Source: an uncultured Ectothiorhodospiraceae bacterium
Lineage (GTDB): Bacteria > Pseudomonadota > Gammaproteobacteria > UBA6429 > Thiohalophilaceae
Assembly: GCA_947260005.1 (NCBI GenBank)
Contig: CAMYOL010000036.1
Location: 1-64,000, forward strand
Length of the DNA stretch: 64,000 bases
Direction: 5' to 3'
Shown here: positions 1-8,023 of the stretch, piece after piece
Layout of the letters: each line of letters opens with the position of its first letter
Numbering within the stretch: the first letter of the stretch is position 1
Program-made: the position numbers and the translations under genes
Notes under the pieces: model-generated
What the model saw: the letters and a program-made list of their open reading frames with translations, nothing else
The model's database searches: none
What the model was told of the DNA's origin: nothing

Positions 1-546
1 CGGTTGGGCATTCATATACCCATAAGCCAGTAAAATCTTGTGGAGGATTTTTATTACTCATCTAACTCCTATTTTTTAAACCACTCTTAAAAATATAACA
101 TCTGAATATATGGAATTTATTCCACATATCATTCTGTTTCTTTTTAACATTCCTTTACTATATCAGATGCTTAGATCTATTTTTAGTTATCATTGAAATC
201 ACGAAAGCCGGAATTAATTCCTTATATCATTCCAGGCAGATATTACAATCTCTATAAATCATCCAAGATTCAATTGGTTAGGAACTCCTTATAAATTACT
301 TGAGGATGAAAACGAGAGCTGACAGGACATTATTAGATAGATTATCGTTGTTTTTTCTTTTGACTGAGAGTGGTAGCAATGTCGGCATTGGAGAGTCTGT
401 GCTCATGTTGTATATGTGCTTGTACTTTTGTTTTATTAAATCTGTGTTACCACTCCGGTCCGTTCATGTCTAAAGGTATTTATAACGTTGTCAGATGAAA
501 TCCGAGTAGCACCCGCTAATTATTTACTGTGCTGAATGTTAGCGAC
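1..546. other. gene-free AT-rich stretch
   Basis: I see no convincing coding frame, RNA gene or long repeat in this stretch. It lies downstream of the leftward arsM gene, so it may hold the far end of a neighbouring locus cut by the window edge. Confidence 0.5.
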
Positions 547-585
547 GGCCAAAAGCGGTATATCGAAACGAAACTGCTTTTGGCC
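547..585 (-). terminator. hairpin downstream of arsM, possible terminator
   Basis: The arms GGCCAAAAGC (547-556) and GCTTTTGGCC (576-585) are perfectly complementary around a 19-nt loop. The hairpin sits about 25 nt past the arsM stop. No T-tract follows on the minus strand, so a classical Rho-independent terminator is only a guess. Confidence 0.4.
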
Positions 586-607
586 ATCAGCTTAAACGAG
601 TTGATGT

Positions 608-1411
608 TTAGGCATCGGGTTTGATCGCCTCAATGGTCACCGAAACAATATAATCATCCAGCTTGCTATCAGGCACCCAGTTACGAATGAATTCCTTGCT
701 CTCATCTTTTGCCTGGATCGAAATGGCTTCAAAGCCAGTTGACTTGAGCATGGTTTCAATTTCAGTAATGGATGATGCGCCAGACATACAACCCGTAAAC
801 AAGGCCATATCGGCTTTTAGTTTTTCCGGAATTTCGGCTGTGGTGACGACATCTGATATAGCTAGTCGTCCTCCGGGTTTCAGTATTCGATATGATTCCT
901 GAAATACTTTTTCTTTCTCCGGTGATAAGTTGATCACACAATTCGAAATGATCACATCAACAAGGGCATCCGCGACGGGTAGATTTTCTATTTCGCCAAG
1001 ACGAAAGTCGACATTTGTATAACCTGTCTTCTGTGCATTATTACGTGCTTTGCTGATCATTTCAGGCGTCATATCAACGCCGATAACCTGTCCCGATGGC
1101 CCAATTTCCTGTGCGGCAAGAAAGCAATCAAAACCACCGCCACTGCCTAAATCAACAACCGTTTCACCCTGTTGCAAAGACGCGATGGCCTTTGGATTAC
1201 CACATCCTAAGCCCATGTTGGCGCCATCCGGGACATCATTCACATCGGTGTTTGAATAGCCGAGTTCAATCGAGGTGGCTTTTGCATCTGGACTGGATTG
1301 TTCACAGCATGAGGCCGCCGCCGAGCTGGCAACCGAAATACCGCTATTGGCAACTTTACCATACTGCTCACGTACCGCTTTACGGATATCGTCATGGCTT
1401 AATGGATTCAT
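608..1411 (-). CDS. arsM: arsenite methyltransferase ArsM
   Basis: A SAM-dependent cytoplasmic methyltransferase expected to convert arsenite to methylated arsenicals. The SAM-binding motif DLGSGGGFDCF, the segment GVDMTPEMISKARNNA and the ArsM-type run IISNCVINLSPEK are all present. Several cysteines suit arsenic binding: the SCC pair near the N-terminus, GLGCGNP, ISNC and LFTGC. The ATG at 1411 is preferred over a longer frame because GGAG lies seven bases upstream and the protein then begins MNPLSHDDIRKAV, as in the family. It follows sigZ on the same strand with a 90-nt gap, which suggests co-transcription. Identification is firm; the exact methylation product is not shown by sequence. 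Confidence 0.92.
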   Translation of the reverse strand: MNPLSHDDIRKAVREQYGKVANSGISVASSAAASCCEQSSPDAKATSIELGYSNTDVNDVPDGANMGLGCGNPKAIASLQQGETVVDLGSGGGFDCFLAAQEIGPSGQVIGVDMTPEMISKARNNAQKTGYTNVDFRLGEIENLPVADALVDVIISNCVINLSPEKEKVFQESYRILKPGGRLAISDVVTTAEIPEKLKADMALFTGCMSGASSITEIETMLKSTGFEAISIQAKDESKEFIRNWVPDSKLDDYIVSVTIEAIKPDA

Positions 1412-1500
1412 TTTATTCTCCTGTTTTGAGGTTGAAAGGGTGGTTCTACCTGGATAGACGGAGAAGGGGGTAAAAGGACGCAAAATAGTTTAAAAAAATA

Positions 1501-2043
1501 TCAGCAGTCGCAATCACGTCCTTTTTTCTCGTAGGAGATCAGTTGATTATTATTATTTATTTCAATTTCACAGCATGCATTGAGCATGTCTTTGAGTAAT
1601 ACCCGGCCACGTTGCACTCTGGATTTGGCTCCAGATAAGGTGATTTCAGCGATTTCGGCGACTTCATTTTGGGTTTTGTTTTCAATTTCCGATAATTGAA
1701 CCGCTTGTCGATATTTATCGGGTAATTTATTCACCATGGGTTCAAGGCATGACGATAATTCTTTTCTGATGACGACATCTTTATCCGCATCGGCTTGTTC
1801 GAGCCATTCTGGGAGTTCGACCATGGATCGTTTAGATCGATAATAGTCAATAATGGTGTTACGTGTAATTTGATACAACCAGCTTTCCAGTTTTGTATTT
1901 TCATTAAGCGTGTCTATTCGACTATGGAACTTGACGAATACATCTTGTAATAAATCTTCCGCGTCATCTTCGTTAACTCTTTTTTTAATAAAAGCCGCTA
2001 ACTTGGTATGGTATTCATGCCAGATGTTTTCTGATTCGTTCAT
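1501..2043 (-). CDS. sigZ: ECF-type RNA polymerase sigma factor SigZ
   Basis: A small sigma-70 family protein of 180 aa. The sigma-2 region carries AEDLLQDVFVKFH and SWLYQITRNTIIDYYR; the sigma-4 region carries LPDKYRQAVQLSEIENKTQNEVAE. The opening NIWHEYHTKLAAFI is typical of SigZ. The protein ends in a cysteine-bearing tail, GRDCDC, outside the conserved domains, which might bind thiol-reactive metals; that is inference. It lies just upstream of arsM in the same direction, so it probably helps control the arsM locus or itself. No anti-sigma gene is adjacent. Confidence 0.88.
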   Translation of the reverse strand: MNESENIWHEYHTKLAAFIKKRVNEDDAEDLLQDVFVKFHSRIDTLNENTKLESWLYQITRNTIIDYYRSKRSMVELPEWLEQADADKDVVIRKELSSCLEPMVNKLPDKYRQAVQLSEIENKTQNEVAEIAEITLSGAKSRVQRGRVLLKDMLNACCEIEINNNNQLISYEKKGRDCDC

Positions 2044-2098
2044 AGTGCTTTATACCTTCTAAGAATCTATAAATAAACCTTGTTGTGTTCATACAGAT

Positions 2099-5026
2099 TT
2101 AGGATTGCCAGGTCCCTTCGCGACATAAAGTGGACATATCACAATATTGGCATACTTTGACATTTTCCCATGCTGGTAAACCTTGTCCTTGTTTTATTTC
2201 ATTGATGATGTGGATTAATCGTTGCAGGGTAGATTCGGCCAGTTCGTTTAATTCGTCACCTTTGAGGGGAAACATGTCTTTGAAATTTTTGTCTTTTCCG
2301 AGTGCGAGATACCCCACCGACTGAACAGAGGCGAGCATGGTATCCGCCAACAGGGCATAAAAAGGGAGTTGTACCTGTTCGCCATTTAACACGTCTTTTT
2401 TGTTGGGTAAGGCCCCGGTTTTATAATCAATGACTTCGAATTCACCATCGTCAAGGTCGATGCGATCGATACGCCCGTTGAGGCTGAGTTCTTCACTAAT
2501 GACACGTTTTAGTTTTTGTTCGGTATCCTTGATGACGGCGTGGGATTTGTTTTTGATATGCCAGTCGATGTAGGTTGGAATGACTGCGGTCCATTGGTAA
2601 TACCAGCCCCGGTGTGAATAATTTTGTTTTATATCGTAGTCAAACACCTGTTGGGTGATCGCCAACATTAATTCAACGGCTTGCGGACGGGTTTGTTCGG
2701 TTATAGCCTGAGTGAACGGGCCGGGCAAATAGCTCACATCGGAATGAAAGGCCTGTAAACACAAATGTACTCGTTCGCCGTATTCACGTTTTGATAAGGC
2801 CAGTTGTATTTCTTCCGGTGGGCGCAACTTTAAACAATGAGCGGAATAAAACTGATACGGGCAATTAATGAGTTGCTGGTAACTGCTGGCCGATATCGTT
2901 TGCGGGACTAACGTCTCAGGGACAGTGGGTTTAGGTTGCCGCTGGGTTTCGGGTAATGCCTTCGTGTCACAACGAATAACCTGGGTGTTTTGTGCGCTCA
3001 AAGTTGCACTTAATTCATCGGCAGAGAGATCGTCAATATAGGCAAGTATATGAAATTGTTCGATGGCATCGACCCATGGGCTGGCGTGGATGGCTTCGCC
3101 ATTTTGTTCTTTACGGTAGGTTAACAAGACAGTGTCTGCACTGTTTATAACCTGATTGAATTGGCGCAAACGTTGTGCCTGGAATTGTTCGAGTTCGGGA
3201 AGCTGTAATTGTTTGCGTACCTGATTATTAAAAAAAGTTAATGCCGGCGGGGAGCCGGGGAAACTTTCATGTTCAAGTCCGGTCACGATCACCGCATCAA
3301 AGTGCTGAAATTCGGCTTGTGCCAGGTTTAATAACTGTACCCCTTGTGTCGATGAGCTGGGTTGGAAATAACGATGTTCAAGGTTACGTGCCAGCCAGGC
3401 CCGGAACTGATACCAGTTTGACCGCAAAGGTTGTTTTTTTGCTGCATGCAACATGTCCTGCAACACGGTCAGGATCATATTCCCGGCTGGATCCTGTTTA
3501 AAACTGTCGCTCAACCCAAGAGCATCCATCGTTTCGATCAATATGTTAAGCAGTTCTTGCTGTTGAATGTTCTGATTGAGGCAGCCTTGTAATTTTGTTG
3601 TCGCAGAGTTCAGGTGATCCAGTAATTCAACCAGGTGTGATGGTGAAAATGACCAGATGTCTTTTAAACGCTCCTGGCGATTCAGGATGGCTTGTTGGTA
3701 ACGGCTGAGGTTATTGGCGATTTGTTCATTCTGAATGATGTCATGTTCAAGTCGGTAAATGAGTTGCTTAAAGGACTTACTGTCTTCGTTACTTTTTACG
3801 AAGCCTGATTTGAGTAGATCGAGCAGGGCGTCTTTTTCAAAGTCTTCTTCGATGCATAACAGTAATGATTCAATGTTTGCGGCGGCGCGGGTGGTGGACA
3901 GTGTCCAGCCTGCGGCATCATAGAGTGGCACTTCTGCGCGCTCGAGCAAGGCCCGCAAGCGGCGGGCCAGCAATCGATTTTCACTGATCACAGCAATGCG
4001 TTGTTTCCCTTCCAGGATCCACTTTCGAATCTGGGTGTCAATGGCATGGGTTTGTTGTTCTGCACTGTTCGAGCGATAGATCGATAACCGGTTTCGAAGC
4101 GGACTGTGAGGGTGTGACTTAGCGAATTCACTGGCTCGAATCTGTAACTGTGGAGTACGTGCAAACATCGCGGCCAGGGTTTGGGAAAAATCTGAGGCCG
4201 ATTTATTTTCAGTTAAAGTATACGAAAGGCTATCGGCGATTTTATATAAACGATCATCAATACGACTGTCATCTCGCGGCATAACAGGCTGCCCGAGTAA
4301 CCATAAGTGCGTTTGCCCCGGTTCAGCTTTTAGCAGGTTATTTAGCCATTGAAGCTGGGTGGTGTAGACCGGTTCAATTCCGATCAGATGAAGTTGTTGA
4401 TGCGATTGAGTTTGTTGCAACGATTGATTTAATGACAATATTTGTGCGGTCGCACTATCGGATAATCCTTGTGCCGCTAATTGCTCATGCCAGGCATGCC
4501 AGAGTTGATAGACCAGTTGCGCCTCATGTTGCAGCCCGCTGTAATGATGTGTCTTCTCTTTATCGCTCGCATACCATTCAGCCAGTTGTTGGCTAAATTG
4601 TTCCTGACCGATATCAATATTTATCTTATTCAGGGTTAACTCATCAAACAGATGTAACAGGCTATCGGCTAATGTCCATGGGTTAGCTTGCTTTAACAAG
4701 TCAGGAGAGTCCATTAAGGCCTCAACCAGAATTAATAATCGTACTTGTTCATCGCAGACGTTGATATTGTCAGGTTGATATTGTTCTAACCATTGCTCAA
4801 GGCTGTAAAAGTAAGGGCCGAGCAGGGCTGGATGACCGTATTCGGCTGCCACTTTGAGTAAGGTATGGCGAAACGGGGTCGCTAAACGTGATTCGTTTAA
4901 AATTATCTGGGTTTGACTTAAGTCAGGCAGTGTAGAACCGTTTTCAAGTATATAACGAGATATATCGGCCAGGGCGGCCTGTGGATCACTTAAAAAGTGG
5001 ATGTGAGTGTGGTTGCTGCTCGCCAT
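2099..5026 (-). CDS. AddB-like PD-(D/E)XK nuclease with Fe-S cysteines
   Basis: A 975-aa protein of the AddB/RexB-like group, which acts in double-strand-break processing with an AddA-type helicase-nuclease. The N-terminal two thirds resemble an inactivated helicase core without a clear Walker A. The C-terminal nuclease shows GRIDRIDLDD and EVIDYKTGALP (about residues 852-875), matching PD-(D/E)XK motifs. One cysteine (NCPYQFY, about 721) plus a C-terminal CxxC and a further Cys (CQYCDMSTLC, about 955-965) fit the iron-sulfur pin of AddB. No addA partner lies next to it; it must be elsewhere or absent. It precedes sigZ by 55 nt. Confidence 0.85.
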   Translation of the reverse strand: MASSNHTHIHFLSDPQAALADISRYILENGSTLPDLSQTQIILNESRLATPFRHTLLKVAAEYGHPALLGPYFYSLEQWLEQYQPDNINVCDEQVRLLILVEALMDSPDLLKQANPWTLADSLLHLFDELTLNKINIDIGQEQFSQQLAEWYASDKEKTHHYSGLQHEAQLVYQLWHAWHEQLAAQGLSDSATAQILSLNQSLQQTQSHQQLHLIGIEPVYTTQLQWLNNLLKAEPGQTHLWLLGQPVMPRDDSRIDDRLYKIADSLSYTLTENKSASDFSQTLAAMFARTPQLQIRASEFAKSHPHSPLRNRLSIYRSNSAEQQTHAIDTQIRKWILEGKQRIAVISENRLLARRLRALLERAEVPLYDAAGWTLSTTRAAANIESLLLCIEEDFEKDALLDLLKSGFVKSNEDSKSFKQLIYRLEHDIIQNEQIANNLSRYQQAILNRQERLKDIWSFSPSHLVELLDHLNSATTKLQGCLNQNIQQQELLNILIETMDALGLSDSFKQDPAGNMILTVLQDMLHAAKKQPLRSNWYQFRAWLARNLEHRYFQPSSSTQGVQLLNLAQAEFQHFDAVIVTGLEHESFPGSPPALTFFNNQVRKQLQLPELEQFQAQRLRQFNQVINSADTVLLTYRKEQNGEAIHASPWVDAIEQFHILAYIDDLSADELSATLSAQNTQVIRCDTKALPETQRQPKPTVPETLVPQTISASSYQQLINCPYQFYSAHCLKLRPPEEIQLALSKREYGERVHLCLQAFHSDVSYLPGPFTQAITEQTRPQAVELMLAITQQVFDYDIKQNYSHRGWYYQWTAVIPTYIDWHIKNKSHAVIKDTEQKLKRVISEELSLNGRIDRIDLDDGEFEVIDYKTGALPNKKDVLNGEQVQLPFYALLADTMLASVQSVGYLALGKDKNFKDMFPLKGDELNELAESTLQRLIHIINEIKQGQGLPAWENVKVCQYCDMSTLCREGTWQS

Positions 5027-5052
5027 GGGATTCTATTATATAGGGAATCCAT

Positions 5053-5251
5053 GCAGCGGAAAGCGTATTTGTTGGCCCGATCCAAATAAGGTCAATCTGT
5101 CATCGCAGCGGAAAGCGTATTTGTTAGCCCGATCCAAATAAGGTCAATCTGTCATCCTGACCGGAGCGAAGCGTAGTGGAAGGATCTTGAGCACCACATC
5201 ATGAGCGAAGTAAGATCTTTCCGATCCGCTTCACTGCAGTCAAGATGACAA
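5053..5251. repeat. 52-bp tandem duplication plus dispersed GCGAAGCGTAGTGGAAGGATCT repeat
   Basis: Two adjacent 52-bp copies (5053-5104 and 5105-5156) differ at one base. They run into a member of the dispersed repeat family (GTCATCCTGACC, then GGAGCGAAGCG) also seen near 12.3, 37.2 and 47.8 kb. A partly complementary segment follows to 5251, so the element can fold back. Confidence 0.8.
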
Positions 5252-6088
5252 TGTCGTGGCGTTTAATTTTTTCCATTTTGCCGGTGAGATACCGATTTGT
5301 GTGCTAAATGCCCGTGATAGAGCGCTGGCATTGGCGTAACCAACGGCATCGGCGATGAGTGGGATGGGTTTACCACGTTTTAATAAGGACTGTGCTATGC
5401 CAATGCGCCATGTGCTTAAGTAATTTCCCGGTGTCGTGCCGACTATCTCGCGAAACTTCGTTGCAAAACGTGCGCGTGACATACCGGCAACATCGGCAAG
5501 GCCTTCTAGCGTCCACGCCTGGGCGGGTTGATCATGCATCGCGGTAATGGCTTTGCTGAGTTTAGGATCAGCCATTCCGGCCAGCAGGCCCGTTTTTAAG
5601 TGATTGCGTTCGATTAATTCACGCAATAATTGAATGAGTACGACTTCCATCAGGCGATCCAGCAAGGCCTGTTGCCCCGAGTGTTTATTCATCGCCTCAG
5701 CGAAAAGCAGCTGTAGCGAAATCGCTAAGGAGGGCAGATTCGTGAGTTTTATGATTTGCATCCCCGCTAACGCGAATGCGAGTGGGTTTTTCAGGCCAGT
5801 ACCAAAATCAAAAGAGGCACAGACCATTTCGGTCTGATCATCCTGTGGTTTTAAAACATGCTGAGTCGGCTCCATAAAGAAAAACAGGCAGGGTTCCTCT
5901 AACCGTGTGGTCGGTTGGCCAACCATTTCGACCTTTAAGTTGCCTTGCTTTAAAACATGGATAAATCCCAGACCATCTCCATCATCAAAACGGGCCGTAT
6001 GACACAACGGGCCAGCCTGAAACACACGCGATTTCAGGGAGAAATACTCCAGGATCGAAACCAGTCTGTCTTCTTGTAATAGGCTCAT
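5240..6088 (-). CDS. AraC-family transcriptional regulator with cupin sensor
   Basis: A 282-aa regulator with an N-terminal cupin-type ligand domain (roughly residues 10-180) and a C-terminal pair of AraC helix-turn-helix motifs (about 195-275). The second motif includes IPLIADAVGYANASALSRAF and ends with the typical ISPAKWKK. It is divergent from the cytochrome P460 gene across a 166-nt gap and may control it. The effector is unknown. Its 3' end overlaps the dispersed repeat, so the last residues may be repeat-derived. Confidence 0.85.
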   Translation of the reverse strand: MSLLQEDRLVSILEYFSLKSRVFQAGPLCHTARFDDGDGLGFIHVLKQGNLKVEMVGQPTTRLEEPCLFFFMEPTQHVLKPQDDQTEMVCASFDFGTGLKNPLAFALAGMQIIKLTNLPSLAISLQLLFAEAMNKHSGQQALLDRLMEVVLIQLLRELIERNHLKTGLLAGMADPKLSKAITAMHDQPAQAWTLEGLADVAGMSRARFATKFREIVGTTPGNYLSTWRIGIAQSLLKRGKPIPLIADAVGYANASALSRAFSTQIGISPAKWKKLNATTLSS

Positions 6089-6254
6089 ATGATACGAATT
6101 GTATAAAAATATGGATTAAAAGATACCAAAAATATCAGTATAGCAGCCATTATTCAGTTACGCCAATTACGGCGTATGACGCGAATCAGGATGATCCCTG
6201 CTAATTAACTAAATTGATCACAATCTTTTAATGCTACGAATGGAAGGAAATAAG

Positions 6255-6860
6255 ATGAACAATCAAATCAAGCCCGTCACTTATGTCATATCGCTACTCA
6301 CCCTGGTGTTTGGAATGTCCGTCACCTCTATGGTTCATGCGGATAAAGGCTATGTGCATTTCGATAATGATGGAAAGCTCGTGCGTCCCGTTGGCTATCG
6401 TGAATGGATATATGTCGGGACACCTTTAACCCCCAATGATATGAATAACGGAAAAGCAGCCTTTCCGGAGTTTCATAATGTATACATCGATCCGGTGAGT
6501 TGGGCGCATTGGAAAAAGACGGGCGAATTCAGAGATGGTACGCTGATCGTAAAAGAATTAGTCAGCGTCGGTACGAAATCCTCGAGCAGTGGTAAAGGAT
6601 ATTTTATGGGTGATTTTCTTGGCCTGGAGGCGGTGGTAAAAGACCGCAAACGATTTCCTGCGTCGAGTCAACACTGGGGGTTTTACCGTTTTACCACGGA
6701 TGATCACAAGACGTTATTACCAACCAGCCGCGTGATGAAAGAGGAATCCTGCGCGGCGTGTCATAAAGCCAGCGCCAAGCAGGATATGATTTTCCTGCAA
6801 CATTATCCGGTCCTGCAAGCCTCTAAAGGTCTGGGTGAAAAAGGAATTGGTGGTAAGTAA
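6255..6860 (+). CDS. cytochrome P460 family protein
   Basis: A secreted c-type haem protein of the P460 family, whose characterised members oxidise hydroxylamine or bind nitric oxide in the periplasm. A signal peptide covers about the first 30 residues and ends at VHA. The P460 core follows (YREWIYVGTPLTP, FHNVYIDPVSWAHWKK). The haem site CAACH is at residues 166-170. The ATG at 6255 is favoured over an upstream one because GGAAGGA lies at good distance. It is divergent from an AraC regulator and followed by a strong terminator, so it is probably monocistronic. Whether the haem-lysine cross-link of true P460 forms cannot be told. Confidence 0.88.
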   Translation: MNNQIKPVTYVISLLTLVFGMSVTSMVHADKGYVHFDNDGKLVRPVGYREWIYVGTPLTPNDMNNGKAAFPEFHNVYIDPVSWAHWKKTGEFRDGTLIVKELVSVGTKSSSSGKGYFMGDFLGLEAVVKDRKRFPASSQHWGFYRFTTDDHKTLLPTSRVMKEESCAACHKASAKQDMIFLQHYPVLQASKGLGEKGIGGK

Positions 6861-6883
6861 GTTCATTATACTAGCTAAACTGA

Positions 6884-6912
6884 ACGGCCGTGAGCTTCAC
6901 GGTCGTTTTTTT
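6884..6912 (+). terminator. Rho-independent terminator of the cytochrome P460 gene
   Basis: The arms ACGGCCGTGA and TCACGGTCGT enclose a 3-nt loop (one G-U pair) and are followed by seven T residues, 23 nt after the stop codon. Confidence 0.88.
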
Positions 6913-6939
6913 ATAATCAAACATTGCCTGGGAACCTAA

Positions 6940-7539
6940 GTGGGTAAAATAGAGACGCGACAATTTAACGAACTTATCGGCTCAATTAAAGCATGTCAGA
7001 TATGTAAAGCCAAACTGACACATCAACCAAAACCGATCTTTCAACTGAATCCGGCGGCAAAGATTTTAATTGCCGGGCAGGCCCCAGGGAAAAAAGCGCA
7101 CGACTCGGGAATTCCGTTTGATGATCCGAGTGGTGATCGGTTAAGAAAATGGATGGGAGTTAGCAAAGAATATTTTTATGATGAGACTAAATTGGCGATC
7201 TTGCCGATGGGCTTTTGTTTTCCAGGTAGCGGTGAATCTGGGGATCTTCCGCCACGAAATGAATGTGCCATGGAATGGAGACAATCCATCCTGGATCAAT
7301 TACCAAACATCAAATTAATGTTGGTTATTGGTACGTATGCAATGAAGTGGCATCTTGGTGATGGTATGCAGCGAAACCTGACCGAGACGATTATGGCCTG
7401 GGAACAATATAGGCCAAAAGTAATGCCCTTGCCGCACCCGAGTCCGAGGAATAATGTCTGGTTAAGTAAGAATCCCTGGTTCGAACAGGAAGTGCTGGTG
7501 ATGCTGCGAAAGAGAATTAAAAGGATACGCTTTGACTAA
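6940..7539 (+). CDS. uracil-DNA glycosylase family protein
   Basis: A 199-aa member of the COG1573-type uracil-DNA glycosylase family, expected in base excision repair. It shows the active-site segment GQAPGKKAHDSG and the C-terminal PLPHPSPRN motif. CQIC near the N-terminus with cysteines in GFCFPG and NECAMEW could hold a 4Fe-4S cluster, as in family 4 enzymes. The first motif has Gln where family 4 usually has Glu (GEAPG), so substrate and activity are uncertain. The start is GTG with only a weak ribosome site. A second, divergent member is encoded at 22398-23015. Confidence 0.82.
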   Translation: MGKIETRQFNELIGSIKACQICKAKLTHQPKPIFQLNPAAKILIAGQAPGKKAHDSGIPFDDPSGDRLRKWMGVSKEYFYDETKLAILPMGFCFPGSGESGDLPPRNECAMEWRQSILDQLPNIKLMLVIGTYAMKWHLGDGMQRNLTETIMAWEQYRPKVMPLPHPSPRNNVWLSKNPWFEQEVLVMLRKRIKRIRFD

Positions 7540-7615
7540 CAAAAATCAATCAACGTACCCGTTTGTGCTTGCGATGAATTAAGGGGTTTTCTGGTACAGA
7601 GTTGTTAACTAATGG

Positions 7616-7939
7616 CTAGCGTTCGAGGTATTGTAATTTATCTGGAACACCATCCCATTTTTCAGCATCATCCGGTGCGGGTTTCATTTCAGTGATGACG
7701 GGCCATTCTTTAGTCAGTTCTTCGTTTAATGCGGTAAAGTGTTCCATATTTTCCGGCACTTCGTCTTCTGCAAATATCGCGTTCGCTGGGCATTCAGGTT
7801 CACACAAAGTGCAATCAATGCATTCTTCAGGGTCGATTACCAGGAAGTTGGGGCCTTCGTGAAAACAGTCTACCGGGCAGACTTCAACACAGTCAGTGTA
7901 TTTACATTTAATGCAATTATCGGTGACGACGTACGTCAT
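7616..7939 (-). CDS. fdxA: 7Fe ferredoxin FdxA
   Basis: A 107-aa bacterial-type ferredoxin. Cysteines 9, 12, 17, 21 and 25 and then 40, 43, 46 and 50 ([12 protein letters not shown]) fit one 3Fe-4S and one 4Fe-4S cluster. The long C-terminal tail ending KLQYLER is characteristic of FdxA. It acts as a cytoplasmic electron carrier. It lies just downstream of mutS on the same strand, an arrangement common in gammaproteobacteria. Confidence 0.93.
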   Translation of the reverse strand: MTYVVTDNCIKCKYTDCVEVCPVDCFHEGPNFLVIDPEECIDCTLCEPECPANAIFAEDEVPENMEHFTALNEELTKEWPVITEMKPAPDDAEKWDGVPDKLQYLER

Positions 7940-8023
7940 GTAGTGCTCCTTTACCTGATTCTTTATGCGTAAATTTCGGCGCCTATAGTAAACATTTAGG
8001 CGACGATTTTCGAGTCAATTTAC

